The translations under genes and the position numbers were made by a program. Source: DATLYH01 sp035575035 (GTDB taxonomy: Bacteria > Planctomycetota > Planctomycetia > Gemmatales > Gemmataceae). From it: a stretch of DNA of 32,754 nucleotides. The notes below the pieces were generated by a model, which made no database searches, was not told where the DNA came from, and saw only the letters and a program-made list of their open reading frames with translations. Positions 15,164-23,074 of the stretch are shown here, one piece after another. The DNA lies in contig DATLYH010000183.1 of NCBI GenBank assembly GCA_035575035.1, forward strand, positions 1 to 32,754, given 5' to 3'. The stretch's first letter is position 1. Each line of letters starts with the position of its first letter.

Positions 15164-15263
15164 CGATGCGGCGCGGGGCTGAGGCAGGCAATCAACCTCG
15201 TTTCCATTTTAACGGCTGGGGTCGAAGTTTGCCACCGCAGGGATCGCGGTGTCGGGCACCGGC

Positions 15264-15926
15264 TCAGTCCGCGAGCCGGGCTGCCGCCTCGCGGGCGCTG
15301 GCAATGAAGCGGCGCATCTTCTCGGGATCCTTGCGTCCAGGGGCGCTCTCGACACCGCTGGCGACATCAACCGCATAAGGCCGGACGATCCGCACCGCCT
15401 CGGCGACGTTCTCGGGAGTTAAGCCGCCGGCCAGGATCAGCGGCACCTCGGGGCGGAAGTCGGCCAGCAGGTTCCACGGCGCAGTCCGGCCAGTGCCGCC
15501 GTACTGTCCCGGTACCGAGGCGTCGGCCAGGATCGCCGCTGGCAGACGCCCCAGGCCGCGGCACAGGTCGAGGTAGCGCGTTATCTCCAGGAGGCTATTC
15601 GCATCGCGGACATTGAAAGCGGGGATTAGCTGGAAGGGATAAGGATCGCTCAGCTCGCGCTGTTCGCCGTACCACTGGATGACGCGGATGCGGCCGAGCG
15701 GCTGCAGGGTCTGGCAGACCTGGCGCAGCGGCTGGTTGATGAACAGGCCGACCGCCTCCACGAACGGCGGCAGCGCCCGCAGGATGCGTGCAGCAGCGGC
15801 CGGCTCAACGTGGCGCGGCGAGGGAGGATAGAAGTTCAGACCAATAGCGTCGGCCCCCAGTTGGGCCGCCAGCTGACCGTCGGCTTCACTGGTGATGCCG
15901 CAGATTTTCACACGCAGGTAAGTCAT
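15264..15926 (-). CDS. trpF: Phosphoribosylanthranilate isomerase
   Basis: The protein has 220 residues from ATG 15926 (an ATG at 15935 is possible). It performs the third step of tryptophan synthesis, the Amadori rearrangement of phosphoribosylanthranilate, in the cytoplasm. The TIM-barrel signatures are complete: VKICGI with the general-base Cys9, AIGLNFYPPSPR, AILADASVPGQYGGTG with the general-acid Asp135, ILAGGLTPENV, and the phosphate-binding VDVASGVESAPGRKD. The usual VQLHG strand reads VIQWYG here. No other trp gene is nearby, so trpF stands alone. It is divergent from the regulator at 16084, with an inverted repeat between them. Confidence 0.93.
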   Translation of the reverse strand: MTYLRVKICGITSEADGQLAAQLGADAIGLNFYPPSPRHVEPAAAARILRALPPFVEAVGLFINQPLRQVCQTLQPLGRIRVIQWYGEQRELSDPYPFQLIPAFNVRDANSLLEITRYLDLCRGLGRLPAAILADASVPGQYGGTGRTAPWNLLADFRPEVPLILAGGLTPENVAEAVRIVRPYAVDVASGVESAPGRKDPEKMRRFIASAREAAARLAD

Positions 15927-15966
15927 GAGGGGCAATCTACCGCTCGGGGGACGTTCGTCAAGCCTT

Positions 15967-16024
15967 GGTCCCCCTCACCCCTCTCCCCCTCGGAGGGGGA
16001 GAGGGGTAAGGGGTGAGGGGGACC
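15967..16024. repeat. Long pyrimidine/purine inverted repeat (family B)
   Basis: The left arm (15967-15991) runs GGTCCCCCTCACCCC then TCTCCCCCTC. The right arm (15992-16024) is its reverse complement except for 7 extra bases (TTACCCC when read as complement). The arms can form a stem of about 25 bp. Elements built on the same CCCCTCACCC / GGGTGAGGGG core lie at 25676-25727 and 30828-30855. The right arm ends directly at the promoter of the next gene. Confidence 0.85.
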
Positions 16025-16053
16025 TTGCACGGCGAGTCAGGGTGCCTTACAAT
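16025..16053 (+). promoter_or_regulatory. Sigma-70-like promoter for the GbsR-type regulator
   Basis: TTGCAC at 16025-16030 and TACAAT at 16048-16053 are separated by exactly 17 bp. The leader to ATG 16084 would be about 24 nt and contains AAAAGGA. The -35 starts at the base after the inverted repeat ends. Confidence 0.55.
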
Positions 16054-16083
16054 TTTCATATCTTCCTAAAAGGAATAAAATCG

Positions 16084-16638
16084 ATGAAAGCTCGCAAGGC
16101 AGATGTCCTTCAGCGCTTGGCAGAGGTGGAAGACGAGTTTGTCGGCCTGTGGCGGACCATGAGTTCGCTGTGGGGGATCAGCCCGACCATGGCCCAGATC
16201 CACGGGCTGCTTTACATCACCGGCGCCGCGATGTCGATGGACGAGATCATGGAGCGGCTGGGCATCTCGCGCGGCAACGTCAGCATGAACCTGAGCAAGC
16301 TGGTCGAGTGGGGCCTGGTGCAGCGCGTTCACAAGAAGGGGGATCGCCGCGATTATTACCGATCGCTGAGCGACGTCTGGGAGATGTTCACCATCGTGGC
16401 GGCCCAGCGGAAGCGGCGCGAGATCGACCCGATCCTGACGACCCTGCGGCGCTGCAAGGAAGAGCTGTCGCCGGAAAAGCTGGGCGCCGCCGCTGCGGAA
16501 GAACCGGCCCGCCAGCGCTTCGAACGTGTCAACAACCTGCTGTCGTTCCTGACGATGATGGACAGCCTGGCCCAGCGCTTCCTGGAGAGCCACCGCCGCC
16601 TGCGCGATGCGGTGGAGATCCTGGCGCAGGAGAGCTGA
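16084..16638 (+). CDS. GbsR/MarR-family transcriptional regulator
   Basis: The protein has 184 residues from ATG 16084, with AAAAGGA upstream. It is a winged-helix regulator of the GbsR subgroup of MarR proteins. The N-terminal helix carries FVGLWRTMSSLWGISPTMAQ, typical of GbsR. The recognition region is SMDEIMERLGISRGNVSMNL (about 57-76), and the wing KKGDRRDYYR follows. A long C-terminal helical region (about 100-184) would serve dimerisation. GbsR proteins often control osmoprotectant genes, but no such gene is near and the target here is unknown. It is divergent from trpF; autoregulation through the intergenic inverted repeat is possible but unproven. Confidence 0.85.
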   Translation: MKARKADVLQRLAEVEDEFVGLWRTMSSLWGISPTMAQIHGLLYITGAAMSMDEIMERLGISRGNVSMNLSKLVEWGLVQRVHKKGDRRDYYRSLSDVWEMFTIVAAQRKRREIDPILTTLRRCKEELSPEKLGAAAAEEPARQRFERVNNLLSFLTMMDSLAQRFLESHRRLRDAVEILAQES

Positions 16639-16656
16639 TCGCTTCTTGGCGCCCCC

Positions 16657-17223
16657 TCACGTCTGTTTCAGGTACTTGCCCTGGAGCACGGCCTCCAGCA
16701 AATCGGCAGTGCCTTGCTGAGCGGCCCACCGCCGCATGTAATCGAGGTCCAGCTTGCCGGTCTGCACGGCGGCGATGCCGGCGGCGTCGGCAAGTTGCCG
16801 CTCTGAAGGCGTGATGGTGTGCCAGACCAGTTTGTGCAGTAGTACGTCTTCGGGAGAGCCGATGTAACCTTCTTGTCCCGGTACAATTTCCACGCGGCAG
16901 CGCCGCGCCAGCATGCTCTGGTTGAACGGCTGATTTCCTGTCACCCAGAGGTCGGCTTTCAAACTCGTGCTGAAGTCGATGACATTGAACATGCTGTTCT
17001 GGGAGACGGCATCCCGGACGGCAGGCTCGCTGACGTAGTAACAGTCGCCAAAGGCGGCGACCACCCGCGGCACGTCAGCCGCGCTCAGCACCACAACCAC
17101 GTCCACATCGTGCGTGGTTCGTGGGATTCCCCAGAAGTTGCTGGCGATCGAGCCGGTCAGGGCGTAAGGCAGCCCGGTCTTTTCAAGCCGGGCAATCACG
17201 TCTTTCAGGAATTCCTGCTCCAA
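16657..17223 (-). CDS. Nucleotidyltransferase-like protein (AbiEii/MNT-type fold)
   Basis: The protein has 188 residues from TTG 17223, which has GGAGG 7 nt upstream; the frame also contains an ATG at 17265 without one. The nucleotidyltransferase core is ALTGSIASNFWGI with Gly24-Ser25, then THDVDVVVVL with Asp39 and Asp41, and a third acidic strand around FNVIDF or KADLWV. SPEDVLLHKLVWH near residue 132 is a helix often seen in AbiEii-like and related toxin-type nucleotidyltransferases. It overlaps the upstream small helical gene by 41 bases. Such overlapping pairs can be toxin-antitoxin modules in which the toxin modifies tRNA or proteins. The assignment to a toxin is inference. Confidence 0.7.
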   Translation of the reverse strand: MEQEFLKDVIARLEKTGLPYALTGSIASNFWGIPRTTHDVDVVVVLSAADVPRVVAAFGDCYYVSEPAVRDAVSQNSMFNVIDFSTSLKADLWVTGNQPFNQSMLARRCRVEIVPGQEGYIGSPEDVLLHKLVWHTITPSERQLADAAGIAAVQTGKLDLDYMRRWAAQQGTADLLEAVLQGKYLKQT

Positions 17224-17410
17224 GGCGGAACCTCCGCAGCACTTCTTGCTCGATCTGCTCCTCATCCCATTCGGGGTGCTGATGCTTCACCCCTTGCCGA
17301 ACCAAGGTTCGTGTCATCCGATACAGGTTGAAGCTAATCTGCAGGCGCTGCTGGGGCGTCATGCGCCGATAGCCTTCAATCTGCATTCGCAGGCCTTCCT
17401 CGGGCGTCAT
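17183..17410 (-). CDS. Small helical protein paired with the nucleotidyltransferase
   Basis: The protein has 75 residues from ATG 17410. It is highly charged and helical, with MTPEEGLRMQIEGYRRMTPQ at the start and a HPEWDEEQIEQEVLRRF stretch. Short proteins with a similar TPEE start and a HPxW/S(D/E)EE motif are, as far as I recall, common next to nucleotidyltransferases in bacteria, but I cannot name a family. It starts 4 bases after the ROK gene ends and overlaps the nucleotidyltransferase by 41 bases, so it belongs to the operon and probably acts with that enzyme, perhaps as its antidote or binding partner. Confidence 0.65.
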   Translation of the reverse strand: MTPEEGLRMQIEGYRRMTPQQRLQISFNLYRMTRTLVRQGVKHQHPEWDEEQIEQEVLRRFRLGAGIPERRDCPA

Positions 17411-17414
17411 GGCT

Positions 17415-18380
17415 TTATTCCCCCAACCGTCGTCGGGCCAGGGCCAGGGCGCCGTGGACCACCACTTCCTCCCCCAGCGCCGCCGGCACGATATCGTAGC
17501 AGTCGGCGAACGGCTGGAAGACGTTTTCGGCCACCAGCCTCCGCAGCGGCTCGAACAGCAGCTTTTCGCCCATCAGCGAGACGCCGCCGCCGATGATGAT
17601 CCGCCGCGGGCAGAGCAAGGCAATCACATGACAGATGGCCTGCGCCAGACAGAGCCGGGCCTCTTGCAGGACGGCCTCCGCAAAGGCATCGCCCTCTTCC
17701 GCGGCCTGTGCCACCTCCCGGGCCGTGATCCGCTCCGGGTCGCAGGCTACGAGCTTGAGGAGCAGCGAGTCAGCGCCTTCTCCCCGGGCCAGTCGGGTGC
17801 GGGCGACGTGCCCGATTCCCCAGCCCGAGGCATATCCTTCCAGCGGCCGCCATTCGGCGACACCGCCCGGACCCAGCGACCAGGTGCGCAGATGGCCGAT
17901 CTCTGCCGCCCCGCGACCGCAACCGCGGTAGATCTCACCATTGATAATCAATCCTCCACCGATGCCCGAGCCGATGGTGATGTAAAAGATCGGCGACAAC
18001 CCCTTGCCGGCGCCGAACAGGGCCTCGGCCAGTCCGGCCACGTCGGCGTCATTGCCCAGCACCGCCGGCCAGCCGAGCATGTCGGCAATCCACTCGGCCA
18101 GCGGGAAGCTGTCCCAGCCCTCGATCTGGTGCGACTTGATCACGGTGCGGGTGGCGTCATCCACCGGGCCGCCGAAACCGATGCCGACACCCCGGACCTG
18201 GGCACGGTCCACACCGGCCCGGGTCAGCAATTCCGGCACGGCCGCGGTGATCTGCCGGCGGATGCCCGCGGCGCCGGCAGCGACATCGACCGCGCCGCGC
18301 CATAGCCCGGCCAGGGTGCCGTCGCCGGGACCGACGCCCAGTTGCAATTTCGTGCCGCCGATTTCGATACCGAGGAACAT
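17415..18380 (-). CDS. ROK-family sugar kinase (zinc site lost)
   Basis: The protein has 321 residues with the ROK/glucokinase fold. The ATP phosphate loop is GIEIGGTK (4-11). The catalytic base lies in VLGNDADVAGLAEA (Asp111). The sugar-binding part includes GSGIGGGLIINGEIYRG and AAEIGHLR (Glu160, His163). ROK kinases phosphorylate hexoses such as glucose, mannose or N-acetyl sugars at C6 or C1. The Cys-x-Cys-Gly-x-x-Gly-Cys zinc motif that normally follows the EIGH helix is absent; the sequence there is SLGPGGVAEWRPLEGYAS. There is no DNA-binding domain, so it is a kinase and not an NagC-type repressor. It lies 11 bases downstream of the membrane-protein gene. The partner SIS isomerase in the operon supports a sugar-phosphate role; the sugar is unknown. 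Confidence 0.85.
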   Translation of the reverse strand: MFLGIEIGGTKLQLGVGPGDGTLAGLWRGAVDVAAGAAGIRRQITAAVPELLTRAGVDRAQVRGVGIGFGGPVDDATRTVIKSHQIEGWDSFPLAEWIADMLGWPAVLGNDADVAGLAEALFGAGKGLSPIFYITIGSGIGGGLIINGEIYRGCGRGAAEIGHLRTWSLGPGGVAEWRPLEGYASGWGIGHVARTRLARGEGADSLLLKLVACDPERITAREVAQAAEEGDAFAEAVLQEARLCLAQAICHVIALLCPRRIIIGGGVSLMGEKLLFEPLRRLVAENVFQPFADCYDIVPAALGEEVVVHGALALARRRLGE

Positions 18381-18391
18381 GCGAGGGCCTC

Positions 18392-18802
18392 TTAGCGCCT
18401 GGGTTCCTGCCCGTCTTTTTCCTTCTCGATCCGTGGCTTGTCCGGGTCAGTGGGTTTCGGCCCGCCGTAGGGTTGGACATTCCCGTACCTCCGCGGGACC
18501 AGCTCGGAAATGGCGCCGAGCGCCAGCAGCGCGGAAAACAGGGACAACACAACCAAAACGACCGCCACAGCAAAGTTGCGCCGGGCCGACCACACGAACC
18601 AGACGACGCTGGCCCCGATCCCGCCCAGGGCGAGCGCCGCTGTCCACACCAGCAGGTTCGAAGGCCCCCGGAAATGGCCGAAGAGCCAATCCGTTCGAGA
18701 TAGCCACGACCAGAAACAGGCTGCCGCCCCGAGATGAAGACCGAAGGCGACCAGCGCGGCGCCCCACGCCCGGGGGCTACTTCGTTCGTCCGCCACAGTC
18801 AC
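18392..18802 (-). CDS. Small three-helix membrane protein of unknown function
   Basis: The protein has 136 residues from GTG 18802, chosen because GAGG lies 7 nt upstream; an ATG at 18817 in frame has no ribosome site. Three hydrophobic segments are visible: ALVAFGLHLGAAACFW, LLVWTAALALGGIGASVVWFV and FAVAVVLVVLSLFSALLAL. A hydrophilic Pro/Lys/Glu/Asp tail of about 35 residues follows. I do not recognise a family. Its start overlaps the end of the SIS gene by 26 bases, and it ends 11 bases before the ROK gene. It is therefore part of this operon; a transport or anchoring role is possible but not shown. Confidence 0.65.
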   Translation of the reverse strand: MTVADERSSPRAWGAALVAFGLHLGAAACFWSWLSRTDWLFGHFRGPSNLLVWTAALALGGIGASVVWFVWSARRNFAVAVVLVVLSLFSALLALGAISELVPRRYGNVQPYGGPKPTDPDKPRIEKEKDGQEPRR

Positions 18803-19388
18803 CGGAAATCCTCGCATGTAGGTTGTCCACCACCCAATGGAACGCCGTCAGGTGGATCGACTCGACAATGCCCATGTCGTCGAGCGGCACATGCAGCCCC
18901 TGCTGGGCCAGCGTCCGCAGCTGGCCGCCGTCGAAGCCGGTGCAGCCGAACGTCTTCAGCCCATGCCGGTTGGCCCACTCCACCGCCCGCAGGACGTTCG
19001 GGCTGTTGCCCGAGCCGCTGATGGCGATGAGCAGGTCGCCCGGGTTGGCCAGGTTCTTGAGTTGCTCGACGAAGATGCGGTCATAGCCCTCGTCGTTGGC
19101 CCAGGCCAGGATGTACGGCGTGTTGTCGGTCAGGCTCAGGACGCGCAGCCGTTTCTTGGCGTCGTTGTCGAAGTCCTCGCGGCGCAGGGTACCCTTGCCC
19201 AAGTCCTCGCAGAAGTGCGAGGCGTTCGCGCCACTGCCGCCGTTGCCGCAGAGAAAGACCGTCCGGCCGTGGCGGTAGCAGTCGTGGATGGCGTCGGCCA
19301 GGGCCTGGACCTCGGCCGGGTTGATCCGCCGCAGTTCCTGACCGACCCGCTCCAGGAATGCGGCGGCGTCAAGTTTGATCCCGAGCAT
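18777..19388 (-). CDS. SIS-domain isomerase, GmhA-like
   Basis: The protein has 203 residues from ATG 19388, with AGGAGA 9 nt upstream. It is a single SIS domain like sedoheptulose 7-phosphate isomerase GmhA. FLCGNGGSGANASHF and ISGSGNSPNVLRAV are the two phosphate-binding Ser/Thr loops. The two catalytic residues known from GmhA appear conserved: the Glu after HFC (HFCEDL) and the His in ESIHLTAFH. The predicted reaction is isomerisation of a sugar phosphate in the cytoplasm, in GmhA the first step towards ADP-heptose. No hldE or gmhB gene is nearby, so the substrate is not certain. It is the first gene of a five-gene operon with a membrane protein and a ROK kinase. Confidence 0.8.
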   Translation of the reverse strand: MLGIKLDAAAFLERVGQELRRINPAEVQALADAIHDCYRHGRTVFLCGNGGSGANASHFCEDLGKGTLRREDFDNDAKKRLRVLSLTDNTPYILAWANDEGYDRIFVEQLKNLANPGDLLIAISGSGNSPNVLRAVEWANRHGLKTFGCTGFDGGQLRTLAQQGLHVPLDDMGIVESIHLTAFHWVVDNLHARISGDCGGRTK

Positions 19389-19558
19389 GCTTGGTATTCT
19401 CCTGAGTGGCGGTAGCTGCCCCGGCGCGGAGCCAGGGTCAATGGGCGCTTCCAACCTTACCGCGCAGAGGGCAAGGAGAAAAGAAGAGATGCGACCTCAA
19501 GATCACTTGGACGGGAGGGCGGATTTCCCTTGCCGCCAGCGGCCGGCCCGAAGCTCAC

Positions 19559-22500
19559 TCACGGGCCAAATCCAGGGGCGCCGATGAACTTGTTATTCAA
19601 GAGGCTCTTCTTGTCATAACGGAGGAACTGACCGTCGTTTTTCGGCTCGGTGGGAAGTTTAAAATCGACGACTCGAGCGTCCAGCAGCGGATAACCCTCG
19701 GGGCTGTCGGGGTCGCAGACATTTCCTGAGACGACCACAGTCGGCGGCTTGTTGTTGAAGTGTTGCCGGACGATCGCATCCCAGACCAGGTTGCTCCAGG
19801 GGGCCCTCTTGGAGTTGTAGGGGCCCAGCACCTTGACCGGCTGCCACTCACGGTCGTTGAAGTCCAGCCCCTGCCACCCCTCCGGCGCTTCCAGGGCTAC
19901 CTTCCATTCCTTGTCGCTGCTGACCAGCGGCCGGCCGGTCGGACCGGCGGCGAGCCGCACCAGCAGGCCGGCCCGGGTCAGTTGCTTGCTGTTGGGAAGG
20001 AACTTGTTGTCGGCCTGTACTGCCAGCACGTTGCGGCCCGGCTGGAGCTTCACGTCAAAGGCATAGACGCGTCGCGTGAAGTAAGGGTGAGCACTCTCGC
20101 CGACCTTCTCGCCGTTAAGCCAGACCTGGAAAGTCTCGTCGGCAGCGATGTTCAGGACCGCCCCCATTACCCCACCGTCTACTTCGAACGTCCGGCGGAA
20201 GTAGCGCTCGCTGATCGGCACCTCGTCCTGCCCTGTTGCCTGCCCCTCCTCAGACCAGATCCATTGAGTGCTGAGCTTATCCGGCTGGGTCGGCACCTGG
20301 TCGGTCCTGGCCAGCCTTTGCCGGACCAGGTAGAACAGGTTGTTCTTGATCTCCAGCCGGGTCTGGTCGGCGGGGGGAAGAGCCTCCAGGTGCAGGCCAT
20401 GTCGCAGATCAGCGAAGGTGTTGGAGACCACCACCAGCTGGAGCGGGGCCGGCTTCTCCGCCTTCTTCCAGACCACGCCGTCGGTCGTCTTCCAGATACG
20501 GTTACGCTGGATGAGAACGTTGGTCATCGGGCCGGACAGGAGAATGCCGGAGCGGCACGGCCCCTCGAAGCGGGATTGCTCGACCCGGATATGCTCGCTG
20601 CCCTGCCCCGGCCCGCCCTCTAGGGTCACGCAGGCCTCGGCACTATTGTCCGGGCTGAAAAAGCGGAGGCTGCGCAGGGCCACCAAGCGCTTGTCCTCGC
20701 CGGCACATTGTTTGAGCCGGACGCCGCATTTGCGGAAGTTGTTGAAGTGGACATTGTCCAGCGCCAGGCCGGGGCAACGGCCGGAGATCACCACCAGGTC
20801 ATGGGTCTGCTTCTGGCCGTCGAACTGGAAGCCCTTCAGGACCAGGTTGGAAACGCCGGACACCTCCAGGATCGGCTCCTCGGGCGGCGCCGTGGGCGGT
20901 GCCTTCCAGATCACCCGCCGGTTCTTGGGCAGCCCCGACTCAATGGTCACCTCCTTGCCGTGTCCCTTGTCGCCATCCACGCGGAGGGTCTCTTCCAGGG
21001 TGTCGAGTTGGACAACGATGACATCGCCCGGGATGGCATTCTCAAGGGCGGCCCGGAGCGTCGGGAAGGAGTTCGGCTGCACGTCGTGGGACACGACCAG
21101 CCGGCCCGGCTTGGTGCGATTCTGTTGGGCCAGGCCCGGCGAGGTGTCGTCGGCCATCTCATCGGGGGACGGGGAAGATTTGTTGTACAGCCAGACGAAG
21201 ACGCCGAGCAGCACGAACAGGAAAAGCAGAGCGCCGGCGCCGATCGGCCCCCAGAGCCGCCAGTCCACGTCGGAGATGAAACGGCCTTTCTTGCGGCGCT
21301 TGCGGAGCTTGGTCGAGGAACTGGTGCCGTGCTTGCGCCCCTTCTCCCCGGGGCGGATGATCGAAGACGAGGATGAGGAACTTTTCTTGGCGGACGGCGG
21401 CCCCTCATCGTCCTCGACTACTTCCACGTCCTCGTCGATCGGTTCCTCTCGGCTGGCCGGCCGCTTTCGGGGCGGCGGAGAGAGAGGCGCCCGGTCCTGC
21501 ACCGCGGCGGACTTGCGGCCGCTCTTGGGGCCGTTCTTGACCTCGTCCTCATCGATCGGCTTGAGCAACTCGGCGGCGGTGTTCGCCCCTGAAGGGGTGG
21601 GCGTGTCGCCGAAACCTCGGGCCACTTGGGTCGCCGTTCCCTGGGGGCGGGGGGTCGCCGGTCCGGACCCCGAATCGGGCAGCACCCACGAGAACGACCC
21701 GCGCAGGGTAGCCGCCCCACCGGCCGCGCCCGTCGGCGGCCCACTCCCCAGCGCTGCCGGGCTAAGCCGACGGCCGTCGATCTCGGGCGGCCGGGGCACC
21801 GGCGTCTGCGTCCAGGGGGCCAGCGCCTCGTCCACCTCCCCCGGCGTCTGGTAGCGCCGGGCCGGGTCCTTGGCAATCATCTTGTCGAGGATAGCGGCTA
21901 GCTCCTCGGGCACCTCCGGGCGGATCTCGCGGATGGGCGTCGGCTGTTTGAGTTGGTGCCAGATCAGTTTCTGGGCCACCGTCCCTTCCTTGAATGGCGG
22001 GTGGCCGGCCAGCAGGAAGTAGAAGGTCATCCCGAGGCTATAGATGTCAGCCCGGGTGTCCACGTCGTGGAGGCTGACCGCCTGCTCCGGCGATAGGTAG
22101 TCGGCCGTGCCCATGACGCTGTTATCGTCGAAGCGGGTGGTGATCGCTTCATTGCGGCTGTCAGTGAAACGGGCCAGCCCCAGGTCGAGGATCTTGACGG
22201 TACCGCTCTTGTCCACCAGGATGTTGCCCGGCTTGATGTCACGATGGACCAGGCCGTTTTTGAAGGCGTGCTCCAGGCCGCGGGCCGCCTGCCGGATGTA
22301 GTGGCAAGCCCGGTCAAGGTCGAGCGGCCCCTGCTTGTCAACGATCTCCTGCAAGCTGTGGCCGTCGATGAACTCCATCACCAGGTAGTAGAGGTTGTCA
22401 TCCTGGCAGAAATCGAGGGCATGGACAATGTTGGGATGGTCAAGGACGGCAACAACCTGGGCCTCGCGATGGAAGCGGGCCAGCGATGCCGGGTCCTTGG

Positions 22501-22834
22501 CGATGCGCGGCGGCAGCACCTTGACAGCGACGCGGCGGCGAAGGTTGCGATCCTCGCAAAGGAAAACACTTCCCATGCCGCCGGTGCCCAGCCGTTCCAG
22601 GATGCGGTACTTGCCGATGGTGAAGCCGGTGGTTCGACCGAGCAGGAACAAGCCGGCCTGGAAGTTGGTCAGGAGGCCGTCGCGGACCAGCAGGGCAGCC
22701 AGCCGGTTGGGCTCGGCCGGGAGCGGACCAGCGGCGCGCAGCTGCTCCAGATAGTCGTTCAGGACCTTGGGATCGACCACGTCGGTCTTGCGCACCAGGT
22801 CCAGAAATTCTTCGCTCGTTGCTGGTGCCGGCAT
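19559..22834 (-). CDS. Receptor-like Ser/Thr protein kinase with beta-helix and sugar-binding-like ectodomain
   Basis: The protein has 1091 residues from ATG 22834, with AAGG 7 nt upstream; a TTG at 22882 is in frame. A helical segment (1-75) precedes an intact Hanks-type kinase domain. The Gly loop is ERLGTGGMGSVF, the ATP Lys is Lys105 (VAVK), the catalytic loop is HRDIKPGN (Asp199), and DLG takes the DFG place (Asp217). GTADYLSPEQA follows. A Pro/Ser/Asp-rich juxtamembrane region with a poly-Ser run leads to one membrane helix (528-550). The outer part has a right-handed beta-helix-like region (about 600-840) and a C-terminal jelly-roll like the galactose-binding domain of glycosidases (FEVDGGVMGAVLNIAADETF, VWLNGEKVG). 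It probably senses an extracellular ligand and phosphorylates cytoplasmic targets. Confidence 0.85.
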   Translation of the reverse strand: MPAPATSEEFLDLVRKTDVVDPKVLNDYLEQLRAAGPLPAEPNRLAALLVRDGLLTNFQAGLFLLGRTTGFTIGKYRILERLGTGGMGSVFLCEDRNLRRRVAVKVLPPRIAKDPASLARFHREAQVVAVLDHPNIVHALDFCQDDNLYYLVMEFIDGHSLQEIVDKQGPLDLDRACHYIRQAARGLEHAFKNGLVHRDIKPGNILVDKSGTVKILDLGLARFTDSRNEAITTRFDDNSVMGTADYLSPEQAVSLHDVDTRADIYSLGMTFYFLLAGHPPFKEGTVAQKLIWHQLKQPTPIREIRPEVPEELAAILDKMIAKDPARRYQTPGEVDEALAPWTQTPVPRPPEIDGRRLSPAALGSGPPTGAAGGAATLRGSFSWVLPDSGSGPATPRPQGTATQVARGFGDTPTPSGANTAAELLKPIDEDEVKNGPKSGRKSAAVQDRAPLSPPPRKRPASREEPIDEDVEVVEDDEGPPSAKKSSSSSSSIIRPGEKGRKHGTSSSTKLRKRRKKGRFISDVDWRLWGPIGAGALLFLFVLLGVFVWLYNKSSPSPDEMADDTSPGLAQQNRTKPGRLVVSHDVQPNSFPTLRAALENAIPGDVIVVQLDTLEETLRVDGDKGHGKEVTIESGLPKNRRVIWKAPPTAPPEEPILEVSGVSNLVLKGFQFDGQKQTHDLVVISGRCPGLALDNVHFNNFRKCGVRLKQCAGEDKRLVALRSLRFFSPDNSAEACVTLEGGPGQGSEHIRVEQSRFEGPCRSGILLSGPMTNVLIQRNRIWKTTDGVVWKKAEKPAPLQLVVVSNTFADLRHGLHLEALPPADQTRLEIKNNLFYLVRQRLARTDQVPTQPDKLSTQWIWSEEGQATGQDEVPISERYFRRTFEVDGGVMGAVLNIAADETFQVWLNGEKVGESAHPYFTRRVYAFDVKLQPGRNVLAVQADNKFLPNSKQLTRAGLLVRLAAGPTGRPLVSSDKEWKVALEAPEGWQGLDFNDREWQPVKVLGPYNSKRAPWSNLVWDAIVRQHFNNKPPTVVVSGNVCDPDSPEGYPLLDARVVDFKLPTEPKNDGQFLRYDKKSLLNNKFIGAPGFGP

Positions 22835-22930
22835 CGGCCCACCTTGCGCACCGGGGAAAACGTCGGCGACTGTGTTCGTCAAGAGAGGCGGGCGACGTCA
22901 AGTTTCAGTATAACGCAATCGCAATTCCCT

Positions 22931-22959
22931 GGTATAGTGTCCTTTGCTCTGAATCGCAA
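22931..22959 (-). promoter_or_regulatory. Sigma-70-like promoter for the Ser/Thr kinase
   Basis: On the minus strand TTGCGA (22954-22959) and TATACC (22931-22936) are separated by exactly 17 bp, about 100 bp before the ATG at 22834. A second -10-like TATACT at 22907-22912 has no -35. Confidence 0.45.
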
Positions 22960-23074
22960 CTTCTTTTCTTCCCGGATGTGAACAATCTTCACCGCTGAGT
23001 TTCTGGCCGGCTTCTTCACGGATGCCGCGCCGAGGGCTTCGCAGACGCCGCCCCGACCAGCGTTAGCCGGCCGC

